From positions 1 through 64,000 of the forward strand of contig JAEUJM010000047.1 in assembly GCA_016794585.1 (NCBI GenBank): a stretch of DNA of 64,000 bases. Reading direction: 5' to 3'. The notes under the pieces were generated by a model, which worked only from the letters and a program-made list of their open reading frames with translations, did not search any database and was not told where the DNA came from. Positions 34,663 to 43,473 of the stretch are shown in pieces. This DNA comes from Acidimicrobiales bacterium. GTDB lineage: Bacteria > Actinomycetota > Acidimicrobiia > Acidimicrobiales > DATDAH01. Position numbers and translations under genes: made by a program. Position 1 is the stretch's first letter. The number at the start of each line of letters is the position of its first letter.

Positions 34663-35838
34663 ATGGCATCGCTCCCGGTGGACGACCCCCGTGACTTCCT
34701 CGGCCTCGACCTCCTCCTCGACGAGGAGGAGCGCCAGATCCGCGACACCGTCCGGGCCTTCGTCAATGACCGGGTGCTCCCCGACATCGGCGAGTGGTTC
34801 GACGAGGGCACCTTCCCCCGCGAGATGGCCAAGGAGATGGGGGCGCTCGGCCTGCTCGGCATGCACCTCGAGGGCTACGGCTGCGCCGGCACGAACGCCG
34901 TGAGCTACGGCCTGGCCTGCCTCGAGCTCGAAGCCGGCGACTCGGGCTTCCGCAGCTTCGTCTCGGTGCAGGGCTCGCTGGCCATGTTCCCCATCCACGC
35001 CTTCGGCAGCGAGGAGCAGAAGCAGGAGTGGCTGCCCAGGATGGCGGCGGGCGAGGCCATCGGGTGCTTCGGCCTCACCGAGCCGGACTCGGGCAGCGAC
35101 CCCTCCAGCATGCGCACGAACGCCCGTCGCGACGGCTCCGACTGGGTCCTCAACGGCACCAAGATGTGGATCACCAACGGCGGCATCGCCGACGTGGCGG
35201 TGGTCTGGGCCCGCACCGACGAGGGCATCCGCGGCTTCGTGGTGCCCACCGACACCCCCGGGTTCTCCACCAACGACGTGCACCGGAAGGTCTCGCTCCG
35301 AGCGTCGGTCACCTCCGAGCTCGTCATGGACGACGTGCGCCTGCCCGCCGAGGCCGTGCTGCCCGGGGTGGCGACCATGCGGGGCCCGCTGTCGTGCCTC
35401 AACGAGGCCCGCTTCGGCATCCTGTTCGGCGCGGTGGGCGCGGCTCGGGCCTGTTACGAGGCCGCCCTCGACTACGCCGGGGAGCGCGAGCAGTTCGGCA
35501 AGCCCATCGCCTCGTTCCAGCTCACCCAGCGCAAGCTCGTCGAGATGATGGTCGCGGTCAATCGGTGCGCGCTCGTGGCGCTGCACCTGGGCCGACGCAA
35601 GGACGCCCACGAGCTGACCCCGGCACAGGTCAGCTTCGGCAAGTTCGACAACGTCCGTCAGGCCCTCGAGATCGCCAGGGAGGCCCGGAGCGTCCTCGGG
35701 GCCAACGGCATCACCCTCGAGTACCCGGTGATCCGCCACATGAACAACCTCGAGTCGGTGTTCACCTACGAGGGGACCAACGAGATCCACACGCTCGTCC
35801 TCGGCCAGGCCATCACCGGCCTCCCCGCCTTCCGCTGA
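34663..35838 (+). CDS. gcdH: Glutaryl-CoA dehydrogenase-type acyl-CoA dehydrogenase
   Basis: 391 residues. The C-terminus TYEGTNEIHTLVLGQAITGLPAF is the hallmark of glutaryl-CoA dehydrogenases, with the catalytic Glu in YEG. FAD-binding blocks GCFGLTEPDSGSDPSS and WITNGGIADVAVVWA are present. Such enzymes oxidise and decarboxylate glutaryl-CoA to crotonyl-CoA in lysine and tryptophan breakdown. It is followed within 26 bp by a second acyl-CoA dehydrogenase, an operon. Confidence 0.9.
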   Translation: MASLPVDDPRDFLGLDLLLDEEERQIRDTVRAFVNDRVLPDIGEWFDEGTFPREMAKEMGALGLLGMHLEGYGCAGTNAVSYGLACLELEAGDSGFRSFVSVQGSLAMFPIHAFGSEEQKQEWLPRMAAGEAIGCFGLTEPDSGSDPSSMRTNARRDGSDWVLNGTKMWITNGGIADVAVVWARTDEGIRGFVVPTDTPGFSTNDVHRKVSLRASVTSELVMDDVRLPAEAVLPGVATMRGPLSCLNEARFGILFGAVGAARACYEAALDYAGEREQFGKPIASFQLTQRKLVEMMVAVNRCALVALHLGRRKDAHELTPAQVSFGKFDNVRQALEIAREARSVLGANGITLEYPVIRHMNNLESVFTYEGTNEIHTLVLGQAITGLPAFR

Positions 35839-35864
35839 TCCGCCGCCGCACAGGAGCCGAACCC

Positions 35865-37010
35865 ATGGAGTTCACCGAAGACCACGCCATGTTCCGCAAG
35901 ACGGTGCGGGACTTCGTCGAGCGGGAGATCAACCCTCACGTCGACGAGTGGGAGTCCGCCGGGATCTTCCCGGCCCACGAGCTGTTCCCGAAGCTCGGCG
36001 CCCTGGGCCTGCTCGGCCTCGAGTACGACGAGGCCTATGGCGGCCAGGGCGCCGACCACTCGTACACGGTCATCTTCGGTGAGGAGCTCGGCCGCATCCA
36101 CTGCGGGGGCGTGCCCATGGCCATCGCGGTGCAGTCCGACATGGCCACGCCGTCGCTGGCGCAATTCGGCACCGAGGAGCTGAAGCAGCGGTACCTCGTG
36201 CCGGCCATCAGCGGCGAAGCGGTGGCGGCCATCGCCGTGACCGAGCCCGACGCCGGCTCGGACGTGGCCTCGCTGCGCACCCGTGCGGTGCGCGACGGCG
36301 ACGACTGGATCATCAACGGCACGAAGCTCTACATCACCAACGGCACCCAGGCCGACTGGCTGTGCCTGCTCGCCCGCACCTCCGACGAGGGCGGGTCGCG
36401 CGGGATGTCGCAGATCATCGTCCCCACCGACACGCCGGGCTTCCACGTCAGCCGCAGCCTCAAGAAGATGGGGATGTGGTCGTCGGACACCGCCGAGCTC
36501 AGCTTCGACGACGTGCGGGTGCCCGTGGCCAACACCATCGGGGAGGAAGGCCGCGGCTTCCAGCAGCAGATGGCCCAGTTCCAGAACGAGCGCATGATCG
36601 CCAACTACCTGGCGGTGGGCTCCATGGAGCTCGCCATCGAGCGGACGGTGGCCTACCTGCGCGAGCGGGTGGTCTTCGGCAAGCCGCTCGCCGAGAGCCA
36701 GCACATCCAGTTCGAACTGGCCGAGCTGGTCGCCGAGCTCGATCTCGTCCGCCACTACAACTACGCCTGCGCGGCGGCCTACCTGCGCGGCGAGGACACC
36801 ACCCGCTTCGCCACCATCGCCAAGCTCGTGGCGCCCCGACTGGCCCGGCGGGTGGCCGACACCTGCCTCCAGTTCCACGGCGGCATCGGCTACATGGACG
36901 AGACCTGGGCGTCGCGCTACTTCCGCGACAGCCGCCTGTGGTCGATCGGCGGCGGCGCGGACGAGGTCATGTTGCGCACGATCGCCCGCATGGACGGCAT
37001 TGGCGGCTGA
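35865..37010 (+). CDS. Acyl-CoA dehydrogenase
   Basis: 381 residues preceded by a ribosome site AGGAG (35852-35856). Motifs for FAD and substrate: AVTEPDAGSDVASL, LYITNGTQADWLCLLA and the C-terminal QFHGGIGYMDETWASRYFRDSRLWSIGGGADEVM, where the catalytic Glu position differs from the TYEGT of the upstream enzyme. It resembles long- or branched-chain acyl-CoA dehydrogenases. It overlaps the next gene by 11 bp. Substrate not readable. Confidence 0.9.
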   Translation: MEFTEDHAMFRKTVRDFVEREINPHVDEWESAGIFPAHELFPKLGALGLLGLEYDEAYGGQGADHSYTVIFGEELGRIHCGGVPMAIAVQSDMATPSLAQFGTEELKQRYLVPAISGEAVAAIAVTEPDAGSDVASLRTRAVRDGDDWIINGTKLYITNGTQADWLCLLARTSDEGGSRGMSQIIVPTDTPGFHVSRSLKKMGMWSSDTAELSFDDVRVPVANTIGEEGRGFQQQMAQFQNERMIANYLAVGSMELAIERTVAYLRERVVFGKPLAESQHIQFELAELVAELDLVRHYNYACAAAYLRGEDTTRFATIAKLVAPRLARRVADTCLQFHGGIGYMDETWASRYFRDSRLWSIGGGADEVMLRTIARMDGIGG

Positions 37011-37674
37011 CCAGCGGGCGCCCACCCCGAACCACCCCGCGGGACGCGCGCTCGTCATCGCCGGCGGCGACCCGCCCCGCCCCGACGAGCTGGCGGGCGA
37101 GGCGGCCTGGGAGTGGGTGGTCGCCGCGGACTCGGGCCTCGATCACGCGGAAGCACTCGGGTTGGCCGTCGACCGGGTCGTCGGCGACCTGGACTCGGTG
37201 TCGGCCCCGGCGCTCGCCCGCGCCCGGGCCGCCGGCGTGGCCGTGGACGAGCACCCCCGTGACAAGGACGCCACAGATCTCGCCCTGGCGCTCGATGCCG
37301 CGCTCGACCTCGGCGCCGCGGAGCTGCTCGTCGTGGGGCTGGGGGGCGGCCGTCCGGACCACCTCCTGGCCAACCTCCTGCTGCTGGCGGCGCCGGCGTA
37401 CGCCGAGGCCGAGATCGACGCCCGCACGGCCGACGCCCGCTACACCGTCGTGCGGTCCCGCCCGCGGGCCCTGCGTGGTCGGGCAGGCGACGTGGTCACG
37501 CTGCTGCCGCTGCACGGCGTCGCCCGCAAGGTGCACACCGAGGGCCTGCGCTGGCGCCTCCACGGCGACGACCTGGCGCACGGGTCCACCCGGGGCGTGA
37601 GCAACGAGATGACGGGCACCGACGCCTGGGTGCTCGTCGGTGAGGGCGTGGCGCTCGCGATCCAGCCACGGTGA
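37000..37674 (+). CDS. Thiamine pyrophosphokinase
   Basis: 224 residues from TTG (37000), which overlaps the acyl-CoA dehydrogenase by 11 bp. Family motifs: WVVAADSGLDHAEALGLAVDRVVGDLDSV, KDATDLALALD, GLGGGRPDHLLANLLLL and a final domain with GVARKVHTEGLRW and STRGVSNEM. The enzyme transfers pyrophosphate from ATP to thiamine to give thiamine diphosphate. No thiamine gene neighbours it, so it probably follows the dehydrogenases only by chance of packing. Confidence 0.88.
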   Translation: MAADQRAPTPNHPAGRALVIAGGDPPRPDELAGEAAWEWVVAADSGLDHAEALGLAVDRVVGDLDSVSAPALARARAAGVAVDEHPRDKDATDLALALDAALDLGAAELLVVGLGGGRPDHLLANLLLLAAPAYAEAEIDARTADARYTVVRSRPRALRGRAGDVVTLLPLHGVARKVHTEGLRWRLHGDDLAHGSTRGVSNEMTGTDAWVLVGEGVALAIQPR

Positions 37675-37682
37675 CCCGTGCG

Positions 37683-37726
37683 TAGACCATCTGGCGGGTA
37701 GGCCGCGGACGAGTAGGCCATCTGGC
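37683..37726 (+). repeat. Spaced direct repeats upstream of the M23 peptidase
   Basis: Two copies, TAGACCATCTGGC (37683-37695) and TAGGCCATCTGGC (37714-37726), differ by one base and lie 31 bp apart; a partial copy TAGGCC is at 37699. The half-helical spacing (16 and 15 bp) suggests binding sites for a regulator of the peptidase gene. Confidence 0.5.
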
Positions 37727-37761
37727 TCAGGTGGCGCACGGAGCTGCCGATAGCGACAACG

Positions 37762-39036
37762 ATGTCCCGCCACGCCACGCGTGCGCTCCTCGTCGTCGTC
37801 TGTGCATCCGTCCTGCTCGCGCCGCCGGCGATGGCGGAGCGCCGTCCCCACACCGCCACGCGCGTCGACGACCCGGCCGGCGACACCACCACCTCCACGA
37901 CGGCACCGCCGCCGCCCTCGTCGACCACGTCGACGACCGCCCCGTCCGGCACCAGCACGAGCACGACGTCGACCACCGTGTCGCCGACCGACCCGGGCGC
38001 CGGCGGCGACGTGACCGGCGGGGTGGTCCCCGACGTCGACGTCTCGGTGCCACCGCCCGGCGACCTCGACGGCACCCACGTGCCCAGCGTCGCCATCGTC
38101 GGCGACCTCTCGTCCGCCCGTGCCCTGCTCGACGAGGCCGTCGCCCGCGCCGACGCCGCCCGGCAGCGGGTCGACGACCTGCACCGCCGACTCGACGACG
38201 TCGACGCCCGGATCGTGGCGCTCACCGACGAGGAACGCCAGGCGGTGAAGCGGGTGGAGGAGTCCCAGAACGTCCTGGCCGAGCGGGCCGTCGACGCCTA
38301 CATCCGGGGCAACTACGGCGATCTCGCCGCCACCCTCACCGCCGAGGACCCCAACGAGGCGAGCAGGAACGAAGCGATGATGGAGAGCGTCCTCGACGCC
38401 GACCACGACGCGGTGGGGGACTACCGCTCCGCCCGGCGCGAAGTCTCCGGTGAGCTCGTCGAGCTCGGGGAGCAGCGGGTCGAGGTGGCCGGTGACCTCG
38501 TGCAGGCCAAGGACTGGGACAAGGCCATGCGGGCAGAGGTGCGAGACGCCCGCGTGCAGCTCCTGGCCTTCGAGGCGGGCAGCGAGATCTTCGTCACCGG
38601 CATGCACTTCCCGGTGGACGATCCGCACGACTACATCGACTCGTGGCTCTCGCCGCGATCGGGCGGACGCCAGCACCAGGGCATCGACATCTTCGCCACG
38701 GCGGGCACCAATCTGTTCGCGGTCGAGCGGGGCGTGATCACCAACATGGGGAGCAACTCGCTCGGGGGCATCAAGCTCTGGCTCTACGGCGAGAGCGGCA
38801 CGACCTACTACTACGCCCACCTGTTGCGCTTCGCGCCGGGCATCACCGAGGGCATGGTGGTCGAGGCCGGCGACGTGGTCGGCTTCGTCGGGAACACCGG
38901 CAACGCCGCCACGACCCCGTCGCACCTGCACTTCGAGATCCACCCGAACAACGGGCCCGCGGTCAACCCCACGCCGCTCCTCCGCGTCGTCGACGCCCTC
39001 GACGACGCCAGCGTCGCGTCGGTGGCCCGGCGCTGA
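37762..39036 (+). CDS. Secreted M23 (LytM) endopeptidase with coiled-coil
   Basis: 424 residues. A signal peptide ends near AMA (about 26), then a Thr/Ser/Pro-rich linker of about 70 residues, then a long alpha-helical coiled-coil (about 105-270, ARALLDEAVARADAARQRVDDLHRRLDDVDARI), and the peptidase domain with HQGIDIF (zinc His and Asp), HLHFEIHP (catalytic and zinc His). LytM peptidases cut peptidoglycan cross-bridges or activate amidases. The layout resembles EnvC/NlpD-type proteins of cell division. Paralogous to the 43474 gene. Confidence 0.88.
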   Translation: MSRHATRALLVVVCASVLLAPPAMAERRPHTATRVDDPAGDTTTSTTAPPPPSSTTSTTAPSGTSTSTTSTTVSPTDPGAGGDVTGGVVPDVDVSVPPPGDLDGTHVPSVAIVGDLSSARALLDEAVARADAARQRVDDLHRRLDDVDARIVALTDEERQAVKRVEESQNVLAERAVDAYIRGNYGDLAATLTAEDPNEASRNEAMMESVLDADHDAVGDYRSARREVSGELVELGEQRVEVAGDLVQAKDWDKAMRAEVRDARVQLLAFEAGSEIFVTGMHFPVDDPHDYIDSWLSPRSGGRQHQGIDIFATAGTNLFAVERGVITNMGSNSLGGIKLWLYGESGTTYYYAHLLRFAPGITEGMVVEAGDVVGFVGNTGNAATTPSHLHFEIHPNNGPAVNPTPLLRVVDALDDASVASVARR

Positions 39037-39100
39037 GCTGCGCCACCGCCGGCACACGTCGCGCGACGCGTTGGCGGTCGGATCGGGTGGAATGAGGGCC

Positions 39101-39547
39101 ATGGGCATGGATGTGACCGAGACGCTCGAGGTGGCGTGCGCCCCCGAGGCGCTGTTCGCCTGGGTCGAGACGTTGGACCGCTACCCCGAGTGGCTCGACA
39201 TCGTCACCCGTGCCGAGCCGGCCGAGGCGGTCGAGGGTGACCCGGGGCCGGCCTGGTCGATCGACCTGAAAGGGCGCCTCGGGCCGTTGTCGCGGGCCAA
39301 GCGCCTGCGCATGGTCCGCACCCGGCACACCGCACCGACGCGAGCGGTCTTCGAGCGTCGCGAGCTCGACGGGCGGGCCCACTCGCCCTGGGTGCTCGAC
39401 GCCACCGTCGAGGCCACGTCCGGCGGCGCCCGCCTCACGATGCTCCTGCACTACGGCGGCGGGCTGTGGGGACCGGTGCTCGAGCGCATGCTGCGCGACG
39501 AGGTCGAGCACAGCCGCCCCCGCCTGGCCGCCGCCGTCGAGAGCTGA
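39101..39547 (+). CDS. SRPBCC (START-like) protein
   Basis: 148 residues of the helix-grip fold: it starts VTETLEVACAPEALFAWVETLDRYPEWLDIVTRAE and continues with antiparallel strands (WSIDLKGRLG, TRAVFERRELDG, ATVEATSGGARLTMLLHY) and a long C-terminal helix. Such pockets bind lipids or aromatics; the closest group is polyketide-cyclase/CoxG-like. An ATG at 39107 and a TTG at 39071 are alternative starts. No operon partner. Confidence 0.75.
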   Translation: MGMDVTETLEVACAPEALFAWVETLDRYPEWLDIVTRAEPAEAVEGDPGPAWSIDLKGRLGPLSRAKRLRMVRTRHTAPTRAVFERRELDGRAHSPWVLDATVEATSGGARLTMLLHYGGGLWGPVLERMLRDEVEHSRPRLAAAVES

Positions 39548-39575
39548 CCGCCGGCCACCCGACGGGTGTGGGGCG

Positions 39576-40106
39576 TCAGGGGGCGCGTCGGGCCAGGCGG
39601 GTGAGGGAGGCGGCGAGGGCGTAGATCACCCCGGCGTAGACGAGGACGAACTTCACGTAGGCGCACGCCGCCGCCACCTGGGGCGCCGGGGACTCGACCG
39701 GGCCCCGGATCATGTCGAGGAGGGCCACGTTCTCGACGGCGTCGAGGGCGCCGCCGACCCAGGCGGCCCACGCCAGCGCCCCACCCAGGGCGACGAGCCA
39801 CGCGTGGCGGAACACGCGGCGTCCCCAGATGCACGCCAGGGCGATGGTGGACGAGTACGCCACGAGGAAGAGGTAGTCGAGGCCCGTCCCGAAGGCGGCG
39901 TGGATCACGTCGCGGTCGTCCCACGGCGCCATGACCTCGCGCGCCGCCTCCACGCTGCCCGCCACCTCGAGGCCGACGATGCCGTCCCCGCCCGGGTCGA
40001 GGAGGAGCAGTGCGGCGCCCACGACGACCGTGAGGCCGAGGAGGGGGAGGAACCACACCCGCAGCCGTCCGGGGGCGATCTCGTCGAACGGGTGGTGGAA
40101 CCTCAT
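39576..40106 (-). CDS. Hypothetical four-helix membrane protein
   Basis: 176 residues with about four hydrophobic segments (PLLGLTVVVGAALLLL, DYLFLVAYSSTIALACIWG, HAWLVALGGALAWAAWVGGAL, VKFVLVYAGVIYALAA). No known family. Its start overlaps the stop of the ABC ATPase gene (ATGA), so they are translated together. It is not an obvious ABC permease; it could be a partner of the ATPase. Confidence 0.7.
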   Translation of the reverse strand: MRFHHPFDEIAPGRLRVWFLPLLGLTVVVGAALLLLDPGGDGIVGLEVAGSVEAAREVMAPWDDRDVIHAAFGTGLDYLFLVAYSSTIALACIWGRRVFRHAWLVALGGALAWAAWVGGALDAVENVALLDMIRGPVESPAPQVAAACAYVKFVLVYAGVIYALAASLTRLARRAP

Positions 40107-40933
40107 CGGGCCCCAGCCTCGTCGTCGATCGCCTGTGCCGTCCACCGCCGGCCGCGCCGTTCGACGGCGAGGGGCAGCCCGAAGCACGCCGACAGCGCGT
40201 CGTCGGTCAGGACCTCGTCGGCGTGCCCCGCCGCCTGCACCTCGCCGTCGCGCAACAGCAGGACGTGGTCGAACGCCGGGGGGATCTCCTCGACGTGGTG
40301 GGTGACCAGCACCACGGGCGGGGTGGTGGGATCGCCGGCGAGGTGGCCGAGGCGACGGACGAGGTCCTCGCGGCCACCGAGGTCGAGGCCGGCCGTCGGC
40401 TCGTCCAGGAGGAGGAGGCCGGGGTCCCCCATGAGGGTCCGGGCGAGTTGCACCCGCTGGCGCTCACCGGAGGACAACGTGCCGAAGCGCTGCCCGGCGA
40501 GGGCCGCGCAGCCCAGCCGGTCGAGCAGGCCCAGGGCCCGCTCCCGATCGGCGTCGTCGTAGGTGTGCCACCACGGTTCCAGGGCGGCGTGCTTGGCCGT
40601 CATCACCACGTCGGTGGCGGTGAGGCCGGGGCGCAGGAGGTCGGCCATGGCGGCGCTTGCCACCCCGATGCGGGTGCGCAGGCGTCGCACGTCGGTGCGA
40701 CCGAGTCGCTCGCCCAGCACCTCGACCACCCCCTCGGTGGGGTGGAGGTACAGCGAGGCGATCCGCAGGAGCGACGTCTTTCCCGACCCGTTGCGGCCGA
40801 GCACCACCCAGCGCTCGCCGGGCGCGACCGACCACGTGACGTCTCGCAGCACCCTCCGCCCGTCGATGGCGAGGCCGACCCCCTCGAGGTGCAGGGCCGG
40901 GCCGGTCGCCGGGCTCGGACGTGGGCCACCCAT
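40103..40933 (-). CDS. ABC transporter ATP-binding protein
   Basis: 276 residues with all nucleotide-binding motifs: Walker A GRNGSGKTSLL, signature LSSGERQRVQLARTL, Walker B LLLLDEPTAGLD and switch His in LVTHHVEEI. The sequence is closest to ATPases of the iron/manganese-like and YfmF types. No substrate-binding protein or permease of the usual kind is next to it; the following membrane protein overlaps by four bases. Start ATG at 40933 has a TAGCGT -10 eight bases away. Confidence 0.88.
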   Translation of the reverse strand: MGGPRPSPATGPALHLEGVGLAIDGRRVLRDVTWSVAPGERWVVLGRNGSGKTSLLRIASLYLHPTEGVVEVLGERLGRTDVRRLRTRIGVASAAMADLLRPGLTATDVVMTAKHAALEPWWHTYDDADRERALGLLDRLGCAALAGQRFGTLSSGERQRVQLARTLMGDPGLLLLDEPTAGLDLGGREDLVRRLGHLAGDPTTPPVVLVTHHVEEIPPAFDHVLLLRDGEVQAAGHADEVLTDDALSACFGLPLAVERRGRRWTAQAIDDEAGAR

Positions 40934-40941
40934 CCGAGGGG

Positions 40942-40947
40942 ACGCTA
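40942..40947 (-). promoter_or_regulatory. -10 element of the ABC ATPase gene
   Basis: TAGCGT on the minus strand ends eight bases before the ATG at 40933. Confidence 0.4.
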
Positions 40948-40997
40948 CCGGCCGCCGAGTACCGTGATCGGGACCCTTCGACGCCCTCGGACGCACC

Positions 40998-42317
40998 CTG
41001 CTCACCACCGCGCTCGGCCTGCTGGCCGTCCTGCTCCTGATCCTCGCAACGGCGTTCTTCGTCGCGGCCGAGTTCGCTCTCGTGGCCGTCGACCGGAGCC
41101 GGGTCGAGCACCTCGCCGGTGAGGGGTCGCGCCGGGCGAAGATCACCCTCAGCGTCCTGCGCCGCCTGTCGTTCCACCTCTCCGGAGCGCAGCTCGGCAT
41201 CACCATCGTGTCCCTCGTGCTCGGCTTCGTGGCCGAGCCGACCATCGCGGCCCTCATCGAGCCGGCCCTCGAGCCGCTGGTGGGCGCCAGCTCCCGAGGT
41301 GTCTCGGTGGCCATCGCCCTCGCCCTGGCCACCGTCTTCCAGATGGTGGTGGGCGAGCTCATCCCCAAGAACGTGGTCATCGCCCGACCCACCCGTTCGG
41401 CGCTGCGGCTGGCGGCGCCCTTCCGGGCCTATGCCGTGGTGTTCGGGCCGGTGATCTCGGTGTCGGAGCGCGCCGCGAACTGGGCGGTGCGCAAGCTGGG
41501 CGTCGAGCCGCAGGAGGAGCTCTCCGCGGTGCGCTCGTTGCCCGAGCTCGAGCTGCTCTTCCGGACCTCGGCCGCGCAGGGGAGCCTCGAGCCGCGTGCC
41601 GCCGACCTGCTCACCCGGTCGATCCGCTTCGGGGAGAAGACCGCCGACGACGCCCTCACCCCACGGACGGCCCTCCAGGCCCTGGAGTCCGAGGCCACCC
41701 TCGCCGAGCTCACCGAGCGGAGCCTCGAGACCGGGTTCTCCCGGTTCCTCGTCTTCGGCACCGACCTCGACGACGTGCGCGGCGTGGTGCACGTCAAGTC
41801 GGTGTACGAGATCCCCCCGCAGGAGCGGGCCACGACGCCCGTGGCGGCGGTCATGAGTGAGGCCTTCGTGGTCCCCGAGAGTCGACCGCTGAGCTCGCTC
41901 CTCGGCGAGCTGCGCGAGGTGGGCACGCACCTCGCGGTCGTGGTCGACGAGTACGGGGGCACCGCCGGCATCGTCACGATGGAGGACCTCATCGAGGAGA
42001 TCGTGGGCGAGATCGACGACGAGTGGGACCCCGAGCCGCCCGAGCTGTCGGTGGCGCAGCCCTCGGGTGCGTTCGTGCTGTCCGGGGGGCTCCACCCGGA
42101 CGAGGTGCGGGACGCCTGCGGGTTCGTGATGCCCGACGGCGAGTACGAGACCCTCGCCGGCTTCGTCCTGGACCGGCTCGGCCACCTGCCGGTGCCGGGC
42201 GAGTGGGTGGCGCACGACGGCTGGGAGATCGAGGTCGTCGAGCTCGACCGCCGCCGCATCGACCGGGTCCGGGTCGTGCCGCCGGCCCCGCTGCCCGACT
42301 CCGAGGACGTGCCCTGA
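40998..42317 (+). CDS. CNNM/CorC-type transporter with CBS domains (hemolysin C family)
   Basis: About 439 residues if a CTG at 40998 is used. The DUF21 membrane domain begins with a full first helix (LLAVLLLILATAFFVAAEFAL), then QLGITIVSLVLGFVAEPTI, and the cytoplasmic part has paired CBS domains (LTPRTALQALESEATLAELTER and VVDEYGGTAGIVTMEDLIEE) and a CorC-HlyC C-terminal domain. The open frame begins just after a TGA at 40965 and contains no ATG, GTG or TTG before the first helix ends; GTG at 41082 would lose it. Family members move Mg2+ or other cations. Coupled to the next gene (TGATG). Confidence 0.82.
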   Translation: MLTTALGLLAVLLLILATAFFVAAEFALVAVDRSRVEHLAGEGSRRAKITLSVLRRLSFHLSGAQLGITIVSLVLGFVAEPTIAALIEPALEPLVGASSRGVSVAIALALATVFQMVVGELIPKNVVIARPTRSALRLAAPFRAYAVVFGPVISVSERAANWAVRKLGVEPQEELSAVRSLPELELLFRTSAAQGSLEPRAADLLTRSIRFGEKTADDALTPRTALQALESEATLAELTERSLETGFSRFLVFGTDLDDVRGVVHVKSVYEIPPQERATTPVAAVMSEAFVVPESRPLSSLLGELREVGTHLAVVVDEYGGTAGIVTMEDLIEEIVGEIDDEWDPEPPELSVAQPSGAFVLSGGLHPDEVRDACGFVMPDGEYETLAGFVLDRLGHLPVPGEWVAHDGWEIEVVELDRRRIDRVRVVPPAPLPDSEDVP

Positions 42318-43435
42318 TGGACGTCCCGGCGCTCCTCCTCACCGTCGCCCTGCTCGCGCTCAACGGATGGTTCGTGGCCGTCGAGTTCGCCCTCATCACG
42401 GCCCGACGCACCAAGCTCGAACAGGACCGCCAGGCCGGCAGCCGCGCCGCCGGTGTGAGCATCGGGCTCATCGACGAGCTGTCGGTGCAGCTCGCCGGCG
42501 CGCAGCTGGGCGTGACCGTGGCGTCCCTGGTGTTGGGCTACGTGGCCGAGCCGGCGGTGTCGCACCTGATCGAGTCGGCCATCTCCACCTTCGTGACCCT
42601 GCCCGAGGGGGTGCTGCGGACCATCGGCTTCGTCACCGGCCTGTCGCTCGTCGTGCTCGCCCACATGGTGCTCGGAGAGATGGTGCCGAAGAACCTCACC
42701 CTCGCCGCGCCCGAGCGCACGCTGCGGCTGCTGGCCCTCCCCACCCGGGCCCTCACGACCGTCCTGCGCCCGGTCATCGCCTCCCTCAACGCGATGGCGA
42801 ACGTCGGCGTGTGGCTGCTCCGGGTCGAGCGTCGCGACACCCTGTCGGACATCCACTCGGCGGCGGAGCTGGCCACCATGCTCGAGGCCTCGCGCGAGGA
42901 GGGGCTCATCGCCGACGATCAGCACGAGCTGCTGGCGAGTGCCCTGGACTTCGGTGCGGCGCCGGTGTCGACGGTGATGGTGCCCCGTGACCGGGTGGTG
43001 CACATCCGTCGGGGCCAGACCCCGGCCGAGATCGAGGAGGTGATCCGCAGCAGCGGGCACAGCCGGCTCCCGGTCGTCGGGCGCGACCTCGACGAGGTGG
43101 TCGGGTTCATCCACGCCAAAGACCTCCTGACCCTTCGCCCCGACGCCCGGGACCTCCCGCTCCCCGAACGCCTGCTGCGGACCGAGCTGGTCGAGCTGGA
43201 CGAGGCCGGCACCGTCGAGGACGCCATGGTCGAGATGCGGCGGCGGCGCCGCCACCTGGGGATCGCCCGGGACCGAGCGGGCCACACCACCGGCCTCGTG
43301 ACCCTCGAGGACCTCGTCGAGGAGCTCGTCGGCGACATCCGCGACGAGTCCGACCGAGACGAGCCCGACCGGGGCACCGACGCCGTCGAGCCGCCGGCCG
43401 GGGCCGGTGACGACGGCGACGGCGGGCCCCGATGA
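42317..43435 (+). CDS. Second CNNM/CorC-type transporter with CBS domains
   Basis: 372 residues starting at ATG overlapping the previous stop. The DUF21 membrane domain is intact ([27 protein letters not shown]), followed by two CBS motifs ([36 protein letters not shown] and the later [27 protein letters not shown]). It lacks the C-terminal CorC-HlyC domain of its neighbour and ends in an acidic tail. Tandem CNNM pairs of this kind are common in actinobacteria and may form heterodimers. Confidence 0.88.
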   Translation: MDVPALLLTVALLALNGWFVAVEFALITARRTKLEQDRQAGSRAAGVSIGLIDELSVQLAGAQLGVTVASLVLGYVAEPAVSHLIESAISTFVTLPEGVLRTIGFVTGLSLVVLAHMVLGEMVPKNLTLAAPERTLRLLALPTRALTTVLRPVIASLNAMANVGVWLLRVERRDTLSDIHSAAELATMLEASREEGLIADDQHELLASALDFGAAPVSTVMVPRDRVVHIRRGQTPAEIEEVIRSSGHSRLPVVGRDLDEVVGFIHAKDLLTLRPDARDLPLPERLLRTELVELDEAGTVEDAMVEMRRRRRHLGIARDRAGHTTGLVTLEDLVEELVGDIRDESDRDEPDRGTDAVEPPAGAGDDGDGGPR

Positions 43436-43460
43436 CCAGCCGCAACGGTCAGGCACTGGG

Positions 43461-43466
43461 TAGCCT
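43461..43466 (+). promoter_or_regulatory. -10 element, leaderless start of the second M23 peptidase
   Basis: TAGCCT ends seven bases before the GTG at 43474. The adjoining TCTGGCGGGT also occurs in the region upstream of the first M23 gene. Confidence 0.5.
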
Positions 43467-43473
43467 CTGGCGG

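Noticed and set aside
34573-35790. N-terminal extension of the kinase frame to 931 residues
   Set aside because: The extra part is antisense to the glutaryl-CoA dehydrogenase gene, and a proper kinase start lies at 34572.
37675-37761. Cyclic-di-AMP (ydaO-type) riboswitch before the M23 gene
   Set aside because: The leader is too short and lacks the conserved blocks; only direct repeats are seen.
39556-39568. Short CACCC-GAC-GGGTG hairpin between convergent genes
   Set aside because: Five-bp stem is too weak to call a terminator.
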